This document shows, in pieces, positions 1 to 11,260 of a DNA stretch of 64,000 nt. The stretch is from Rhypophila decipiens. Its lineage: Eukaryota; Ascomycota; Sordariomycetes; Sordariales; Naviculisporaceae. Every line of letters starts with the position of its first letter. Within the stretch, counting starts at the first letter, position 1. Where the stretch lies: NCBI GenBank assembly GCA_033297075.1, contig MU858047.1, positions 496,001 through 560,000 of the forward strand, in the 5' to 3' direction. A model generated the notes under the pieces. The model was not told where the DNA came from. It did not search any database and saw nothing but the letters and a program-made list of their open reading frames with translations. A program made the translations under genes and the position numbers.

Positions 1-417
1 TGAGCTTCATGGAAACACAAAATGACAAGCAATAAATGGCGTACAAACATGCTTTCGAAGAATGCCCGTCACTTCCTCATGACCCGTCAGATATGGCTCT
101 CCACCTTCTCAGTGCCCTGTCTGCCGATTTGTAGTAATTTGCTGGCTCGAAGTTGGGAAGGAGCCACGGGTCATTTGCTCCCACGGCACCTTCCCAACAC
201 ACCGACCACACTCTGCCCGGGCAGTGGGCAAAAAAATCTTCTACAGAAGCCGTCCCTGCACACTCCGAGTCCTCCCTCTCTTCTCCCTCTCGCACACTCT
301 CTCAACTTCCTCTCCCCCACACTGCGACTCTTCTCTGAGACATCCCTCTCATTCATCAATCGACTTGCACCAGCGGACGACTTTCAAGTCGATTTCTGCT
401 GCTTGCAGGTGGCCAAG
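1..417. other. 5' region of the C2H2 gene, pyrimidine-rich
   Basis: No gene is supported here. Positions about 235-345 are strongly C/T-rich on the + strand, typical of the leader or promoter of a highly expressed fungal gene, and directly precede the C2H2 start at 418. Long readings through this region have no recognisable protein character. Confidence 0.5.
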
Positions 418-1707
418 ATGACGACTGTCTTGTGCGAAATCTGCAACTTCGAGTCCGCCAATCGAGAAATCCTCATCACCCACTGGCAGGAGGAGGAGCG
501 TAAGGGAAATGGCCATTTACATTGCACTCTGTGCGTCAAGGTCTTCCGCAGCTACGGGGGCTGGGATATCCACCGTCGTAATGTGAGTTTAGCATCCATC
601 GCAGCCCATTCCCAGTTGTCCTGAAAACAAGCATCTAACCAACCCCCTCCATAGTTCCATGCCGCGAAGCAGAACCTAACCTGTCCCGGCTGTCACGACA
701 CCTTCTCCCGTGTCGGTGGCCTCATCGACCACATCGAGAAGGACGCATGCAAGGGCATCAAGAATGTCCAGCTCGACGATCGCCGCGAGGAAAAGCTTGC
801 ATTTGCAAGAGAGCTGCAGCGCCGCCACTATGGATTGGACCCCGACGCCGATGATGATAAAGCTGCGTCCATCATCGCCGAAAGTGTCTGCACCTCCGAC
901 AAGGGTCCGGCCAACTTCAGCAAGTATCTGTCCAAGATCGAGATAGGTGTAAGCCAACTTGGCCTTTCTGCGATTCGCCCGGGAGCAGAAGACACCATGC
1001 GTCCCAACCCGCTCCTCTTCCGCAAGCAGGAGAGAGACTTCCCCGAGCTTCCCAGTCAGAAGCAGCGAGCTGTGCCCACTGAGCCTGTCCAGGGTAATCC
1101 GGCATCCAACAACGATCCCTGGGCCGAGAAGAGAAATCTCTTCCCAAATGCACCACTCGCGGTCCGACCCGCGACCCAACAGCCTGAGGCTATCCAGCAG
1201 CCGGCAACATTCACCCAGACTGTCTGGGAGGATTGGGATCCCAATAACCCCAGATTCAGAGCCCAGAACCACTATAACAAGTTCACTGGCAGTTACAAGT
1301 GTCCTCACCCCCGTTGCCCCAAGAGCTTTGGCAGCGGAAACGCTCTTGTCACGCACATCTCAGCTGCCCATCGCAAGAACGCTATCCGCGTCGAGTGTCC
1401 GACATGCCTGAGAAAATTCGACAGTATTACTGCTCTCACTCAGCATGCCGAGTCACAAGCGAACAAGTGCAATGTCAGAGAGACGGACGAGTACCGGCAA
1501 TTTATGGACCAGCTCAGCGGAGGGATCGTCGACACTGCAGAGAAGCACGCCGATGGCACCAACAAGTACACAGTTCCGGAGGACGCTGTGCGTGCATTTG
1601 GCCCTCAACAGCTGTGGGAGCGGGCGCAGAAAGCCAAACAGGACCGACTTGAGAGGGAGCTCGAGAGGCTGAAGAATTATGTTCCCGAAAATGTCAACTG
1701 GGATTGA
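418..1707 (+). CDS. C2H2-type zinc finger protein
   Basis: Modelled as exons 418-582 and 655-1707 (intron 583-654, GTGAGT…ATAG, phase 0), giving 405 residues. Five Cys/His modules are visible: CEIC…H near residue 5, CTLC…H near 39, CPGC…H-x4-C near 64, then CPHPRC…H-x4-H and CPTC…H in the region 1300-1470. The last two are classic C2H2 fingers; the first three are looser and close together. The middle is disordered and Pro/Gln-rich, and the C-terminus has a charged helix (AQKAKQDRLERELERL). The start at 418 follows the CT-rich leader and opens straight into the first finger. Fungal proteins of this layout are nucleic-acid-binding and mostly uncharacterised; no target can be assigned. It is outside the metabolite cluster and probably a conserved housekeeping gene. 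A possible GTGTAAG…CAG intron at 947-988 is in frame and was not used. Confidence 0.85.
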
Positions 1708-2460
1708 GGAACTAGGACCGCCGCATGGGATGGGCAACGGACTAAATGGAGAATGTAAAATATCAGTAACAAGATGAGCGGGATGACAGAAGAGAGCGAT
1801 AGATTCAGATTTAGTTCAAGCACGAAGAACCAGGGGACGAATTCATTGCACTATTGATGTATCCAATTGATATGTGTATTGCAAAGTAGAGTGACAGAGC
1901 ATCAAAAAGGGAATCAATGCCTGGTGAGAACGATTGAAGTGAAGTTAGAGAACATGTTGTGGAGAGGGAGGTTTGACAGGTGACATCCAGAGGCTCAACA
2001 GGGATCTGTTGTGACATCCATGTCCTCTTCGGAATGCGTCCCGGGTCCGGGGTTGGAACCAGGAGCATGGCGATTGGTCAGGGGTTGAGCTGAGGCTGAC
2101 GGGCTTGGTGGAGACGTGTGAGACCCCCTGGATTTGCAGCCAGACGCCAACTTCCCGCCTAACTTCAACATCTCCACAAGCTTCATTTCTACTCCACGAA
2201 AAGAAAAAAAGCCCTTTCGACACGCTGGGATCAAAGTGTAAGACTAGCAGACGGTGCCCACGTCAATTCAATCGCGTGCATCGAACGATGGAGCGGTAGC
2301 GCTGGTCCGTCACGTCTCTCTGCCTGAGCCGCAACCTCCGAAACCCGACCAACAGCGACTGGCGACACCACCACCGACTTGCCCGAACACCGGGTTAATA
2401 TCACGATAATCCGCAGCACTTAATCCAATTTGGTCAGCACGTCGATTTCGGTGCCGGCTA
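1708..2460. other. Intergenic region before the palmitoyltransferase
   Basis: Holds the 3' end of the zinc finger gene and the promoter of the DHHC gene. No convincing gene, RNA or repeat is seen. Confidence 0.4.
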
Positions 2461-4461
2461 ATGGATCAGTTCCAGATCGCGCCATCAACACCATCATCCT
2501 CATCCCCCACTTCCTCGAACATGGCTCGCCGTTGGGCCCGGAAGATCGAGCGCTATTGCTGTTCCTGCGCTTCCTACATACCACTGGGATTCGTCTATGG
2601 GGGGACTTCGTGGGCCTTATACGTGGACGTGAGACTCAGCTCGTCGCCGTCCAAGGTTGAGTGGCTTGGTTAGAATCTCCCTCGTCTTCAATCGAAGTCT
2701 CTTACTGAATCTAACATGGTCTCCTCGATTGGTGCAGGTCGAACTACTGCCTTGGTCGCCGTAGGCCTCTACATCCTCCTCAACTGGTGCTATACCGTCG
2801 CCGTCTTCACCCCGCCAGGGAGCACTACGACCGACACCGGATACAGTAGTTTACCGACGCATAGCACGCACGCGCCCCCGACCTCGTTTACGGCCAAGTC
2901 GAATGGCGAGTTGCGGTTTTGCAAAAAGTGCCACGCGCGCAAGCCTGACCGGGCGCACCACTGCTCGACATGTGGCCGTTGCGTCTTGAAGATGGATCAT
3001 CACTGTCCCTGGCTAGCCACATGTATCGGACTCCGAAATCACAAGGCTTTCCTCCTCTTCCTCATCTACCTCACATTCTTCAGTTTCTTTAGCTTCCTCT
3101 GCACCGGCGCGTGGGTCTGGATCGAGATTATGAGCAACACCACCTACGTGGAGACACTCATGCCTATCAACTACATCATGCTCTGCGTCGTGTCGGGCAT
3201 AATATCAATCGTCGTCGGCGCCTTCACAGCTTGGCATGTCTACCTCGCCTGCCGCGGTCGGACCACCATCGAGAGTCTCGAGAAGACACGCTACCTGTCG
3301 CCGCTGCGCCGCAGCATGCAACAACTCTACGTGAACCAGCACACTCCAGGCGAGGGCGTCAATCTGACAGGGTACGGCCAACAACTCCTGGACATGCACC
3401 AAAACGCGATACCAGGAGTCACACGACCCGAAGAAGGCGAAGAAATCCGACACATGCCGGATTACCACGATAACGACCACAACGGCACCGGCACAGAAGG
3501 GCCTGAATTCCAGGCTGGCTCGCGGCGCTTCACATACGACGAAATGGAGCGGTACCGCGCCCGCAAGCGCTACGAAGAATACCTCGACGAGCAAGACTCC
3601 ACCAAGCTACCTAATGCGTTTGATCTTGGTACCAAAGAGAACCTCTTGCACCTTTTCGGCCCGGTCCCATATCTCTGGTTCTTCCCCATCTGCAATACGA
3701 TCGGCGACGGGTGGGCTTGGCGGCCGAACCCAAAATGGGTCGAGGCCCGTGATCGCATTGCGCGGGAACGGGAGCAGCAGCGCGAGCGGGAGAGGATGGC
3801 CGGGTGGGGAGGCGATGATGATTCGTCCTCAGCGCAAGCAACCCCGACAACAGCGACGAACGGGTGGCCAGATGCCCCGCGGGGTGCGGGCCGTCATTAT
3901 CTTGAGCCAGTGCAGACTCTTCGGTACGGCGGTGGTGGTAGCAATGGTAGCAACACACCCACGGGAACGGACTCGCCACGACGGACGCCTAGTAAAGCGG
4001 ACCGCGTCCTTGGTCGTGATCCGAATCTGTACATCGACGAACCTGAGTTCCTGCCGCCCAACCAGCGCAAAGACGCCGTCTCGATGCAGCGGTTAAATCG
4101 GTCTGGAAAAGCGCTGAATCGATTGTATCCCGAGGAAGTCACCGACGACGAAGATGACGATGATTATGCTGCTGTCGAAGAGAATGGAACGTTAGGGCAA
4201 AGCGAGAGAGAACGACAGGCCGAGGCCGAGAGGGAAGCCATGAATGTCGTTACCAATGGACGATGGGGCGGAAAAACTAGCAGCAGCCCGCCGAACGGTA
4301 CAAGTAGTAGTAATACCGGGGGCAGACGTCCAGGAGGCCTGATGTCACCACTCGGACCGAGACCTGGCGGGTTGGGTATCGGTTCGACGAGGACCCCATC
4401 AAGTGGGAGTGGGAATGGAACTGGACAAAATAACGGGCATGTCGATGACGGGGTTGATTAG
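2461..4461 (+). CDS. PFA3: DHHC palmitoyltransferase, Pfa3-like
   Basis: S-acyltransferase that would attach palmitate to cysteines of membrane proteins; yeast Pfa3 acts at the vacuole on Vac8. Exons 2461-2668 and 2738-4461 (intron 2669-2737; the GTTAGA donor is chosen because it is the one that keeps frame) give 643 residues. Seen: an N-terminal basic patch (ARKIERYCC) before TM1, the segment NWCYTVAVFTPPGS as in Pfa3 proteins, a zinc-binding Cys-rich domain (CKKCHARKPDRAHHCSTC) with the catalytic DHHCPW, two further hydrophobic spans, and the TTIE (TTxE) motif after the last TM. The last ~300 residues are low-complexity and acidic, a usual fungal extension. An alternative start is the in-frame ATG at 2521 (MARRW). 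Housekeeping function; no link to the cluster is implied. The Pfa3 assignment over Pfa4/5 rests on the N-terminal and FTPPGS segments. Confidence 0.82.
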
Positions 4462-4988
4462 TAGTAAAGTCATCTACCTCGGGTACATTTTGATGGCGTT
4501 TTGGGCTTGCTGTTTCTTTCTCTTTCTATTTTCTACTTTTCTTCCACCTTTCTTGTATAGATTGGGAAAGCGAGCGGGAAGTTCCGGGGTCCTTGGGTTA
4601 CCTCCGCACGTTGGAGGAGCTTGTAATTACCAGCGAGCATTGGCTTAGTCTGTATAGTCGATATTCGTAGTAACCTTTTGTAGCATATTATTCGTTTTGA
4701 AGAGAATATAGTATACCGATATACATACAAACCTATATACTACGGCTCTTGCACAATAAATGGAGTCGGGTAAGCGAACTCGCACCCTCGGGCCAGAATG
4801 CTACGCTCCTAGGGGGGACTGTAAGCATGCATGAGAGAGCAAATATGGAGTGAGCCTCTTATACGCAGCCTAACCTGAGACAGAATGAATTACACACTGG
4901 CAAAGATTTGGTATGTGTTTTGAAAGCGAAAAACCGCCATCTTTTCTCTGAACGACCACCAAATTTCTCGTCTTGCCGCTCACTCATA
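4462..4988. other. Intergenic; promoter of dioxygenase 1 with a GTAAGC half-site
   Basis: 3' end of the DHHC gene and promoter of the next gene. ACTGTAAGCA lies about 170 bp upstream of the dioxygenase start at 4989; a very similar string lies about 167 bp upstream of the other dioxygenase at 38925. It matches half of the palindrome found in the other cluster promoters. Confidence 0.35.
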
Positions 4989-5894
4989 ATGTCAACAACT
5001 ACCACAGAAACAATCACCACAACAGCGCCGTCGGACAGTCGACCCACGATGTCTCTCCAAGTAATCAGCTACTCGAAACTCAAGGCCCACGACGAGGCGG
5101 AGATAAAGACCCTCGTAGAAACAACCTGCAGCTCGGGGGCTTTCTTCCTAGACCTGAGCTCAGAAACGGAATCTCTTGCCCATCTCAACCCCGTACTCGA
5201 CGCCCAGCGCACTTTCTTTCTTGACAACGACCTAGAAGCCAAGCTGGCATATTCCGACGAGCAAGATGGACGCGGGTATGATAACTTTGAGGCAGTTTGC
5301 GTTCAGCGGATAAAGGTGAGCCCTACAGTGCCTACCTAACACCAAGTTTATGTACTAATGAACTGGTAGCTATCCCGTCAACAACAAAAAGAGGGCACCC
5401 TCCCACTCCCGCCCGTTCTTGAGGCTGTGTCTTTTCAACTAGACGAAATAGCCAGCTTCACCGACAGGGTGCTAAACCGCCTGTCCACAATTATCTACAA
5501 CAGCCACCACCTCCTCGGCAGCCCAGAAGTCTTCAAAAGAGAAATTATCCTGGACAGCGAAACCACAAACAAACACCCGGAAATATCGAATCTCTGTCTG
5601 GGCCTAGCCACCGCCCCCAAAATGACAGAACTCATGCCCGCCCATCTAGACGAAGACCTCTTGACATTGACATTTTACGATGAGCCCTTTCTCGAGGTCC
5701 AAGATCGACACACCCAAGAATGGAAATTGGTGAATACTTGTGTTGATGGTGTAGGGAATCACATGCCTATTGTCAACGTCGGTGAGACTTTTCAAGAGGT
5801 TTCGGGCGGGAAGTTGCACGCCCCGTTTCATCGGGTCAAGATGACTGAGCGGGAAATTGACTTGGTTATGTATGACTTTTGTGAGGGTGTTTAA
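4989..5894 (+). CDS. 2OG-Fe(II) dioxygenase-like protein (divergent)
   Basis: Exons 4989-5315 and 5370-5894 (intron GTGAGC…GTAG) give 283 residues. The N-terminal half resembles the DIOX_N domain of isopenicillin-N-synthase-like enzymes (VISYSKLKAHDE…AFFLDL). The C-terminal half has a possible iron triad: HLD in AHLDEDLLTLTF (HxD) and a distal His in APFHRV after VGETFQEVSGGKL. The usual RxS co-substrate motif after the distal His is replaced by EREID, and the C-terminus is short, so 2-oxoglutarate binding may be altered or lost. The N-terminal Thr/Ser-rich stretch and the first ATG (4989) after an in-frame upstream extension decided the start. It lies at the left margin of the cluster and could be a tailoring hydroxylase or an unrelated neighbour. 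Confidence 0.7.
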
Positions 5895-6212
5895 TTAGCT
5901 GGACATGTATTTGAGGCGGTTTGGAATCTATGTCTGTTCATAAGATGGATGGTATAAACGAGCTTTATTAGATTCGTGATGAGATGGAAAAGATTCTGTT
6001 AAGGTGGTTGGTTTGGTACTCACTTCCTTGTCGTAATAACAAAACTCAGTCTTATCCAACCTATGCTCAAGAGTTTACATTTATCTGAAATAACGAATTT
6101 CCTTGTCAACTATGTTTTCAGGATCAAAGAAGAAAGAAAAAAATAAACTTTATTTAGCCAACCACCATCGCTTACATCCCAGTCTAAATCAACAATCATG
6201 AGTTTTCAGCTT
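5895..6212. other. Convergent 3' region
   Basis: Short AT-rich interval between two convergent genes; only 3' untranslated sequence is expected and nothing else is seen. Confidence 0.4.
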
Positions 6213-8492
6213 TCAAGCTCCCAGGGCCTTCTCAATCTCCCCCCTAGCAGCCTCATACCCAGCAACAAACTCACCCAACCTACCCGTCCCCTCCAGATCC
6301 TCCAAAACCGCCTCAAAAGCCTCAGCCTTGCGCTCGACAATCCTCCCAAGAGCAGCTCTCCCCTGCCTACCAAGCAACTCCTCCCGACCAGCAACCCACA
6401 CCTCAAGATCCAAAAACCCCCGTGCAAGACCCAACAAAAACACTCCGTTTCTCTTCGGCCTCATAGCCCAGTCCAACATATCATATGCAAAATCCCTCCC
6501 TTCAGAACGCTCAGGACTTTGTTTACATGACGACCCTTCCAAAACGTCCTTGAGACAGCCCGGCTCAAAAAGCTGACGACGCCTGATTATTTCCAGTCCC
6601 AAAGAAACCAGGTCTGGTGTTTGTCTTTGACGGTGCAGTTGTTGATCCATACCCGCGATGCCAGAGTTATCCGAGAGGTACCCCAGGTCGGCGCGCAAAA
6701 TCTGGAGAGATAGAGCGGCCAGCTTGGTGGTGGTCTGGTAGGGTGAACTGACTGTGTTTTCGAGCAGGCAGGGGTGGGCGAACCAGAGGGCGAGGAACGC
6801 ATCCAGATTGACTGGGAGAGAAAGACGCAGATTTGTTGTTGCTGCAAGAGGTGCTCTTGAGATGAACCCTGGAGTGATAATAATCTTGCAGGGAGACCAT
6901 TCCTTCTGATGAGGAATAAAGACGGGGTGAGATGTTGCTGCGTCCGATTGTAGAGCAGAGAAGAGGTTGTTGTTGTTGGCTTTGGTGCCGACTCGTCGGC
7001 AGTACATCCCCCCAGGCAAGGAATCGTCTTTGGAGGGTAAAGAGTCAATCCACGTCCGCATGAGCTCCGTCTCAGAGTGCGTAAACGCGCCAAACATCTT
7101 GCCCTTCCACGAGAGCGAGTGCATGAGCATGCTTTTGGCGCTGTTGCCCCGGTAGACCCATGGCTTGGAGTCTGCGAGTGTAGTCAAGAACTCTTCCTTC
7201 CAAACATCGCCTTCTTCATGATCGCTCAAGCCGTCAAAAGGTGAATGCGGAAACGAAAACCAAGATGGCAACGCCCGTCCGCCAATTTTGGCCCGGCTGC
7301 TGCAGTGTATCCTCCCCGAGAGCTTGGCTTTTCTGTACAAAAGGTCTGCTACCTTGTCGTGGTAGTCATCTATTGTCTCATCTTCGTTGATGCTCTGGGA
7401 GAGGAGATAGCCAGCTTGGATTCTCTTCCAAGTAGATTCCAGATCATAGCCGGGAAGTCCAGGATTGTCCTTGATAATCTCCATCAGTCGAATTATGGCG
7501 TCGAGCGCCATGGCGGAGTGGCCCGAGTCGGCATTGTCGATGGAGATGTGCAGAGCGTAGTAATATGGCGAGATTCCGAACTCGGGCAAGTCGTGGGCTG
7601 CTTTCAGGTCGGCGGTCGCGAGAGACTCGAAGTGCAGGTTGAAGCCCAGGATCTCGGGCAGAAAGTCGTGTGGGAAGAGTGAGACGAGCAGCTGTCCGAC
7701 TGCGCTGCGCCAGGCCACTTGGTCATTGATTCCCGCTTTTTCTTGGTCGATAAAATCGGGGGAGTCACCATCTGGAAGATGGACATGGACGCTTTCAAGC
7801 AGTTGTTTGTACAGGACCACATGGTTCTTTTCGACATCACCATCGCCGAGTTCTTCTGACAATGTCTGCCACAGACTCCTTGTCACTGGTCTGAGGACAA
7901 ACGGGGTGGTGATTTTATGGACTCGAGCTATCCAGGCGCCGTCAACAAGGTTGAGGGGAGCGTTTCGTTTCAATCGCTCGGCCGCATCCTTGGGCGTCTT
8001 GTACAGAGATGGTCTGGAACCGGATTTTCTGTCTCGGACGTAGGCCTCGAACTCGTCCAGGATGTCATGGCGTTCGGCCTCGAGGAATTTGTCCAGTGCT
8101 GTTGGGTCGTACCTGGGGAGGTCGAGGATGCTTCTGGCGCGATGCTTGAAGCGGGCTAAAATAAGTCCTTCTTCCAAGAGACTTGAGAGAAGCTTTCTGG
8201 CTGTTGGAAGGATCTCTGGGTAGTCTTCGAGGTTTTGGACCTTGTAATAGACTTCTTTGTACACGTCGACTCGTCGGGCAGTTTTCTCAATTCTTCTCGA
8301 CCCAGTTGGACCATTTCCTTGAGATTTAGGTTTCGAATCGGGTGTGAAATCGACGCGAAGTTGCGGTGGTCTAGGCTTGGCTTGTAAAATTTGGGAGAGA
8401 AAGAAGAGGGCAGAGGCAGCAACAAGGAGGGCAGGAACTACCACGGGAACCCCAGGAAGGAAGCTGCTGTGCACAACAATAAAGTCCATCAT
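6213..8492 (-). CDS. Haem-oxygenase-like (HDO-type) iron-dependent protein, membrane-anchored
   Basis: Single exon, 759 residues, start ATG ATG at 8492. A hydrophobic segment at about residues 13-36 suggests an N-terminal membrane anchor. The family signature sits at about residues 300-335: LPEFG, then YYYALHISIDNADSGH, then SAMAL. This pattern of Glu304, His315, Asp319/322 and His325 is what Haem_oxygenas_2 (iron-containing redox enzyme) proteins use to hold one or two irons. Characterised bacterial members of the wider HDO group oxidise amino acids or fatty acids (for example UndA, BesC, SznF); the substrate here is unknown. The C-terminal ~300 residues are not recognised. It is transcribed divergently from UstYa1 with the shared GTAAGCTTA element between them, so it is probably a tailoring enzyme of the NRPS cluster. 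Confidence 0.72.
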   Translation of the reverse strand: MMDFIVVHSSFLPGVPVVVPALLVAASALFFLSQILQAKPRPPQLRVDFTPDSKPKSQGNGPTGSRRIEKTARRVDVYKEVYYKVQNLEDYPEILPTARKLLSSLLEEGLILARFKHRARSILDLPRYDPTALDKFLEAERHDILDEFEAYVRDRKSGSRPSLYKTPKDAAERLKRNAPLNLVDGAWIARVHKITTPFVLRPVTRSLWQTLSEELGDGDVEKNHVVLYKQLLESVHVHLPDGDSPDFIDQEKAGINDQVAWRSAVGQLLVSLFPHDFLPEILGFNLHFESLATADLKAAHDLPEFGISPYYYALHISIDNADSGHSAMALDAIIRLMEIIKDNPGLPGYDLESTWKRIQAGYLLSQSINEDETIDDYHDKVADLLYRKAKLSGRIHCSSRAKIGGRALPSWFSFPHSPFDGLSDHEEGDVWKEEFLTTLADSKPWVYRGNSAKSMLMHSLSWKGKMFGAFTHSETELMRTWIDSLPSKDDSLPGGMYCRRVGTKANNNNLFSALQSDAATSHPVFIPHQKEWSPCKIIITPGFISRAPLAATTNLRLSLPVNLDAFLALWFAHPCLLENTVSSPYQTTTKLAALSLQILRADLGYLSDNSGIAGMDQQLHRQRQTPDLVSLGLEIIRRRQLFEPGCLKDVLEGSSCKQSPERSEGRDFAYDMLDWAMRPKRNGVFLLGLARGFLDLEVWVAGREELLGRQGRAALGRIVERKAEAFEAVLEDLEGTGRLGEFVAGYEAARGEIEKALGA

Positions 8493-9012
8493 GACATTAG
8501 TCCACGATACGATTCGACTATGTACAGTTACATGTTACGAATACATACACATGCAGGTCTTAGCCATGAAAAGAAAGCCTTGGTATGATGGCTATAAGGG
8601 TGTCCTACAACCATGACATTCTACCTACGACCTTGTGGTATCCTTACCCTTCCGATATTGACAGCTTGATCACCATGATATTCCTCCAACTACCTACCTG
8701 AGCAAATACCCTAACCCTGATATCCGGTATGTCTCCTTGGAAGTAACAAAAAGTAGCCCGAGAAGGGGTCATTAGCCTCCATGTAAGCTTATCGTGTAAG
8801 CTCGACCAATCAGATTGCTCCAATCTTCTCAAAGCAGTAAGACCCTATTGAACCACCATACAACACTGGAAAGCAGCATTGAACGTTACGATCAGGCTGC
8901 CGCAAAGAGGTTTGCTGCCGATACAGCTGTCTGGCAAGGTTCCTAGAGCTTGCACATGAAGCTATTCCCAAATTTGCGTCTACACCTCACCATACTGCCC
9001 CCGAAGTGGACG
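8493..9012. promoter_or_regulatory. Divergent promoter HDO / UstYa1 with GTAAGCTTA sites
   Basis: GTAAGCTTA at 8783-8791 followed by a second half GTAAGCT at 8796-8802. The sites are about 290 bp from the HDO start (8492) and 225 bp from the UstYa1 start (9013). A telomere-like CCCTAACCCT lies nearby at about 8709. The same GTAAGCTTA core recurs in five other promoters of the window. Confidence 0.6.
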
Positions 9013-10293
9013 ATGTCTTCTGATCCTGAGTCCAAGTCATTCCTCCAAAATCGCGACGACGAGATAGACGACAGTCTAAGCGACGACGACGACGATGAAG
9101 GGCTTATTGTGCATGAGCATGAGCTCTTGAGCGGAGGCGACAAAAAGAGGACAGCCCCTGAGGCCTTCGAACGACGAAGTTTCACAAAAGGCTGGATTTA
9201 CCTCACGCTCAACAACATATTTCTTGGCGGGAATATTCTGCTGTTCGCTTGGATGTTCTGGGGAGTCCTCACTGTGCGAAGTTATTGTCCTGATGTTCCC
9301 TCATGTATGTTTTACACAAGTTCCCTACCATATTGTGAGAATGTCTGCAATTGTCCATCTGCTAAAATGCGAGCATGGATTAAACAGCTATACTTAGCCC
9401 AGCAATCGAGTACGAAGACAGAGTCATTGACCATCGGCGGAAACAACCAATTCCTCAAAGGATCAAAGATGACTGGTTAACCTGGGACAGGGGCTTTACA
9501 GGTGAGTTGACACATAGCCTCCATCAAGTAGAGATGCAATGTGCACGACGACTGATAACGACCAATAAATCCAGGAGAAATCTTTCGCGCAACAGAAGAA
9601 GACTTGAAATCCTCTGGTGTGTATTTCGATGATTCCTTGAAGCTAGAGAATGGGGGGTATCTGTCCGGTCTGGGTGTTATGCACGAGTTACACTGTCTGG
9701 TATGTATTATTCACAACTTCAATGTGACCACTATCAGACAAATAAGATTTGCTAATACTGTCGACTGAGCAGGCGTGGATTCAGCAAATGTACGCTGGCA
9801 AGAAAACAACACCATTTGAGCGAACTGTGCCCGAGATAGGCCATTTAGGTGAGCAGCCCCCGCAACATTCCCACTTTCTCACATGATTTGCACTCATGAC
9901 ATGTGAACTGAAAATTAATATCGATGTCTGCCAGATCACTGCATATACGTCCTCTTCCGGAGCATAACCTGCCGACCAGACCTCACGATAGGCGGCCTGT
10001 ACTGGGAGCCGTCTGACGAGGAAATGGGCCATGGGCATGAACACGAGGAAAGAAAAATGAAACGGGATTACGCTCACATGTCCATGAGTGGCGGCAGTCA
10101 TAGAGATGACAGGCACAAGGTACAGAAGTGTGTCAAGTGGGAAGGTGTTGAGGCCTGGCTGAAGATCAGACTCATCAACCAGACAAGTGATGATGTTTTT
10201 GAGGGCGTCATGAGCCCGGATGGCGTGGTGAGGCATGTACCCGCCTCTGAGCTGGGGGATAAGAAACGTGCTGTATCGACCGTGTTTGTTTGA
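9013..10293 (+). CDS. UstYa-like oxidase (DUF3328), copy 1
   Basis: Five exons: 9013-9304, 9403-9501, 9575-9699, 9773-9848, 9935-10293; 316 residues. The N-terminus is acidic and cytosolic, followed by one TM helix (about residues 60-85, GWIYLTLNNIFLGGNILLFA). The family's two metal-binding motifs are intact: HELHC at the end of exon 3 and DHC in DHCIYVLFRSITCRPDLT at the start of exon 5. Introns fall directly after HxxHCL and just before DHC, a typical family layout. The C-terminus is His/Met-rich (GHGHEHEE). UstYa-family proteins catalyse cyclisation, hydroxylation or chlorination of fungal RiPPs and of the NRPS product cyclochlorotine. The start at 9013 is preferred over ATG 8956 because it opens the usual acidic leader. 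It shares its promoter with the HDO gene. Confidence 0.85.
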
Positions 10294-10535
10294 GAATGGA
10301 CGTTTGTATAGAGTCGTATAAGGGCATCGTCTCGAAGGATTACAGCCCAAAATCTACCAAACGATGAACAACCAGCTTGCCTGCCTCAATATCACATCAT
10401 GAATCGTGAAAGTTCAACCATACGCCACCAACGCCATGCTCCCCACAGCACAAAACATTCTTCTGCTTCTGAGTGCTTCTCAGGGGGTATATAGATTACT
10501 TACAGTGTACCCATATCAACAAAAAGCCACAAACA

Positions 10536-10649
10536 GTCCTCGTAGCTCAGTGGTCAGAGCGCGGACATCGTTGCCTATTTCATACAGCGTTTGAGATTAG
10601 CGAGTTTTCCAGCTGAGTCTACTCGGCGGTTCGAATCCGCTCAGGGGCA
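10536..10649 (+). tRNA. tRNA-like sequence with perfect A and B boxes (intron-bearing tRNA or tRNA-derived element)
   Basis: A box TAGCTCAGTGG at 10543-10553 and B box GGTTCGAATCC at 10628-10638 match the pol III internal promoter consensus. The D stem GCTC/GAGC and a T arm (GGCGG, TTCGAAT, CCGCT) are well formed. The acceptor stem GTCCTCG/CAGGGGC has two wobble pairs and one C-A mismatch. The anticodon stem is weak (CGGAC with GTCTA); the best loop reading gives anticodon CGT (Thr) with an intron of about 45 nt after position 37, which is uncertain. The 5' flank overlaps no gene. It may be a degenerate tRNA or the head of a SINE, because a long hairpin follows directly. Confidence 0.5.
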
Positions 10650-10704
10650 TCTTCATATAGTTTGTGTTCTTTGGCAAAAGCAAGGTCCACGAACCATCCT
10701 CAAT

Positions 10705-10963
10705 ATCAATCCCAGCTGCTGTAGAATGATCAAAATCCCAAGCCCTCCACGGGCTAAAGAGCCAACAATGCTTGCAATCGCCCCTAATCCACTAATCTGG
10801 TGATTTTCCGATACAAACACGAAAAGTCGAACCATCTCATCGTGTTTGTATTGGCATATCGCCAGATCAGTGGGTTATGGGCGGTTTCAAGCATTGCTGG
10901 CTCTTCAGCCCCTACATGTATAGGGCTTGGAATTTTGATTATTTTGTAGTAGCTGGGATTGAT
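10705..10963. repeat. Large imperfect inverted repeat (MITE-like foldback element)
   Basis: Left arm 10705-10821 and right arm 10841-10963 are reverse complements with roughly 80-85% identity by eye (arm ends ATCAATCCCAGCT / AGCTGGGATTGAT), separated by a 19-nt loop. The element lies between two copies of a 14-nt string derived from the tRNA-like 3' end: GCTCAGGGGCATCT at 10639-10652 and GCTCGGGGGCATCT at 10966-10979. It has no coding capacity. Confidence 0.85.
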
Positions 10964-10979
10964 TAGCTCGGGGGCATCT

Positions 10980-11260
10980 ATTTTTGCTAGTTTGGCTACT
11001 AAAGCTGCCTACAAGGACAAAAAGGACTGGTAGTTTGCTAGTTCAAGTTTAATTTTTTTCTATATCACTTTTATGCAGAGACCATTGTCCCTTTTTCTTC
11101 ACCATGTCCACAGCCCGTTGTCACGATTCAGCGACATACTGGCTAGCCTTGGAGTGATTCCTCAAACGATTCCTCAAACACACCTGCATGACGACGAATA
11201 GACCTGATGATTTGCCATCACCGGAAGTTGTCATAAAAAGAATATACCCGACATGCATCC
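10980..11260. other. AT-rich spacer downstream of the foldback element
   Basis: T-rich sequence including TTTTT at about 10981 (a possible pol III stop) and the 3' flank of the UbiA gene. No gene is seen. Confidence 0.35.

Noticed and set aside
947..988. Possible extra intron (GTGTAAG…CAG) in the zinc finger gene
   Set aside because: It is only 42 nt, in frame and without a branch point; reading through keeps an ordinary sequence.
676..1356. Long open reading on the minus strand opposite the zinc finger gene
   Set aside because: It is antisense to clear zinc-finger motifs, has no domain character and reflects codon bias of the true gene.
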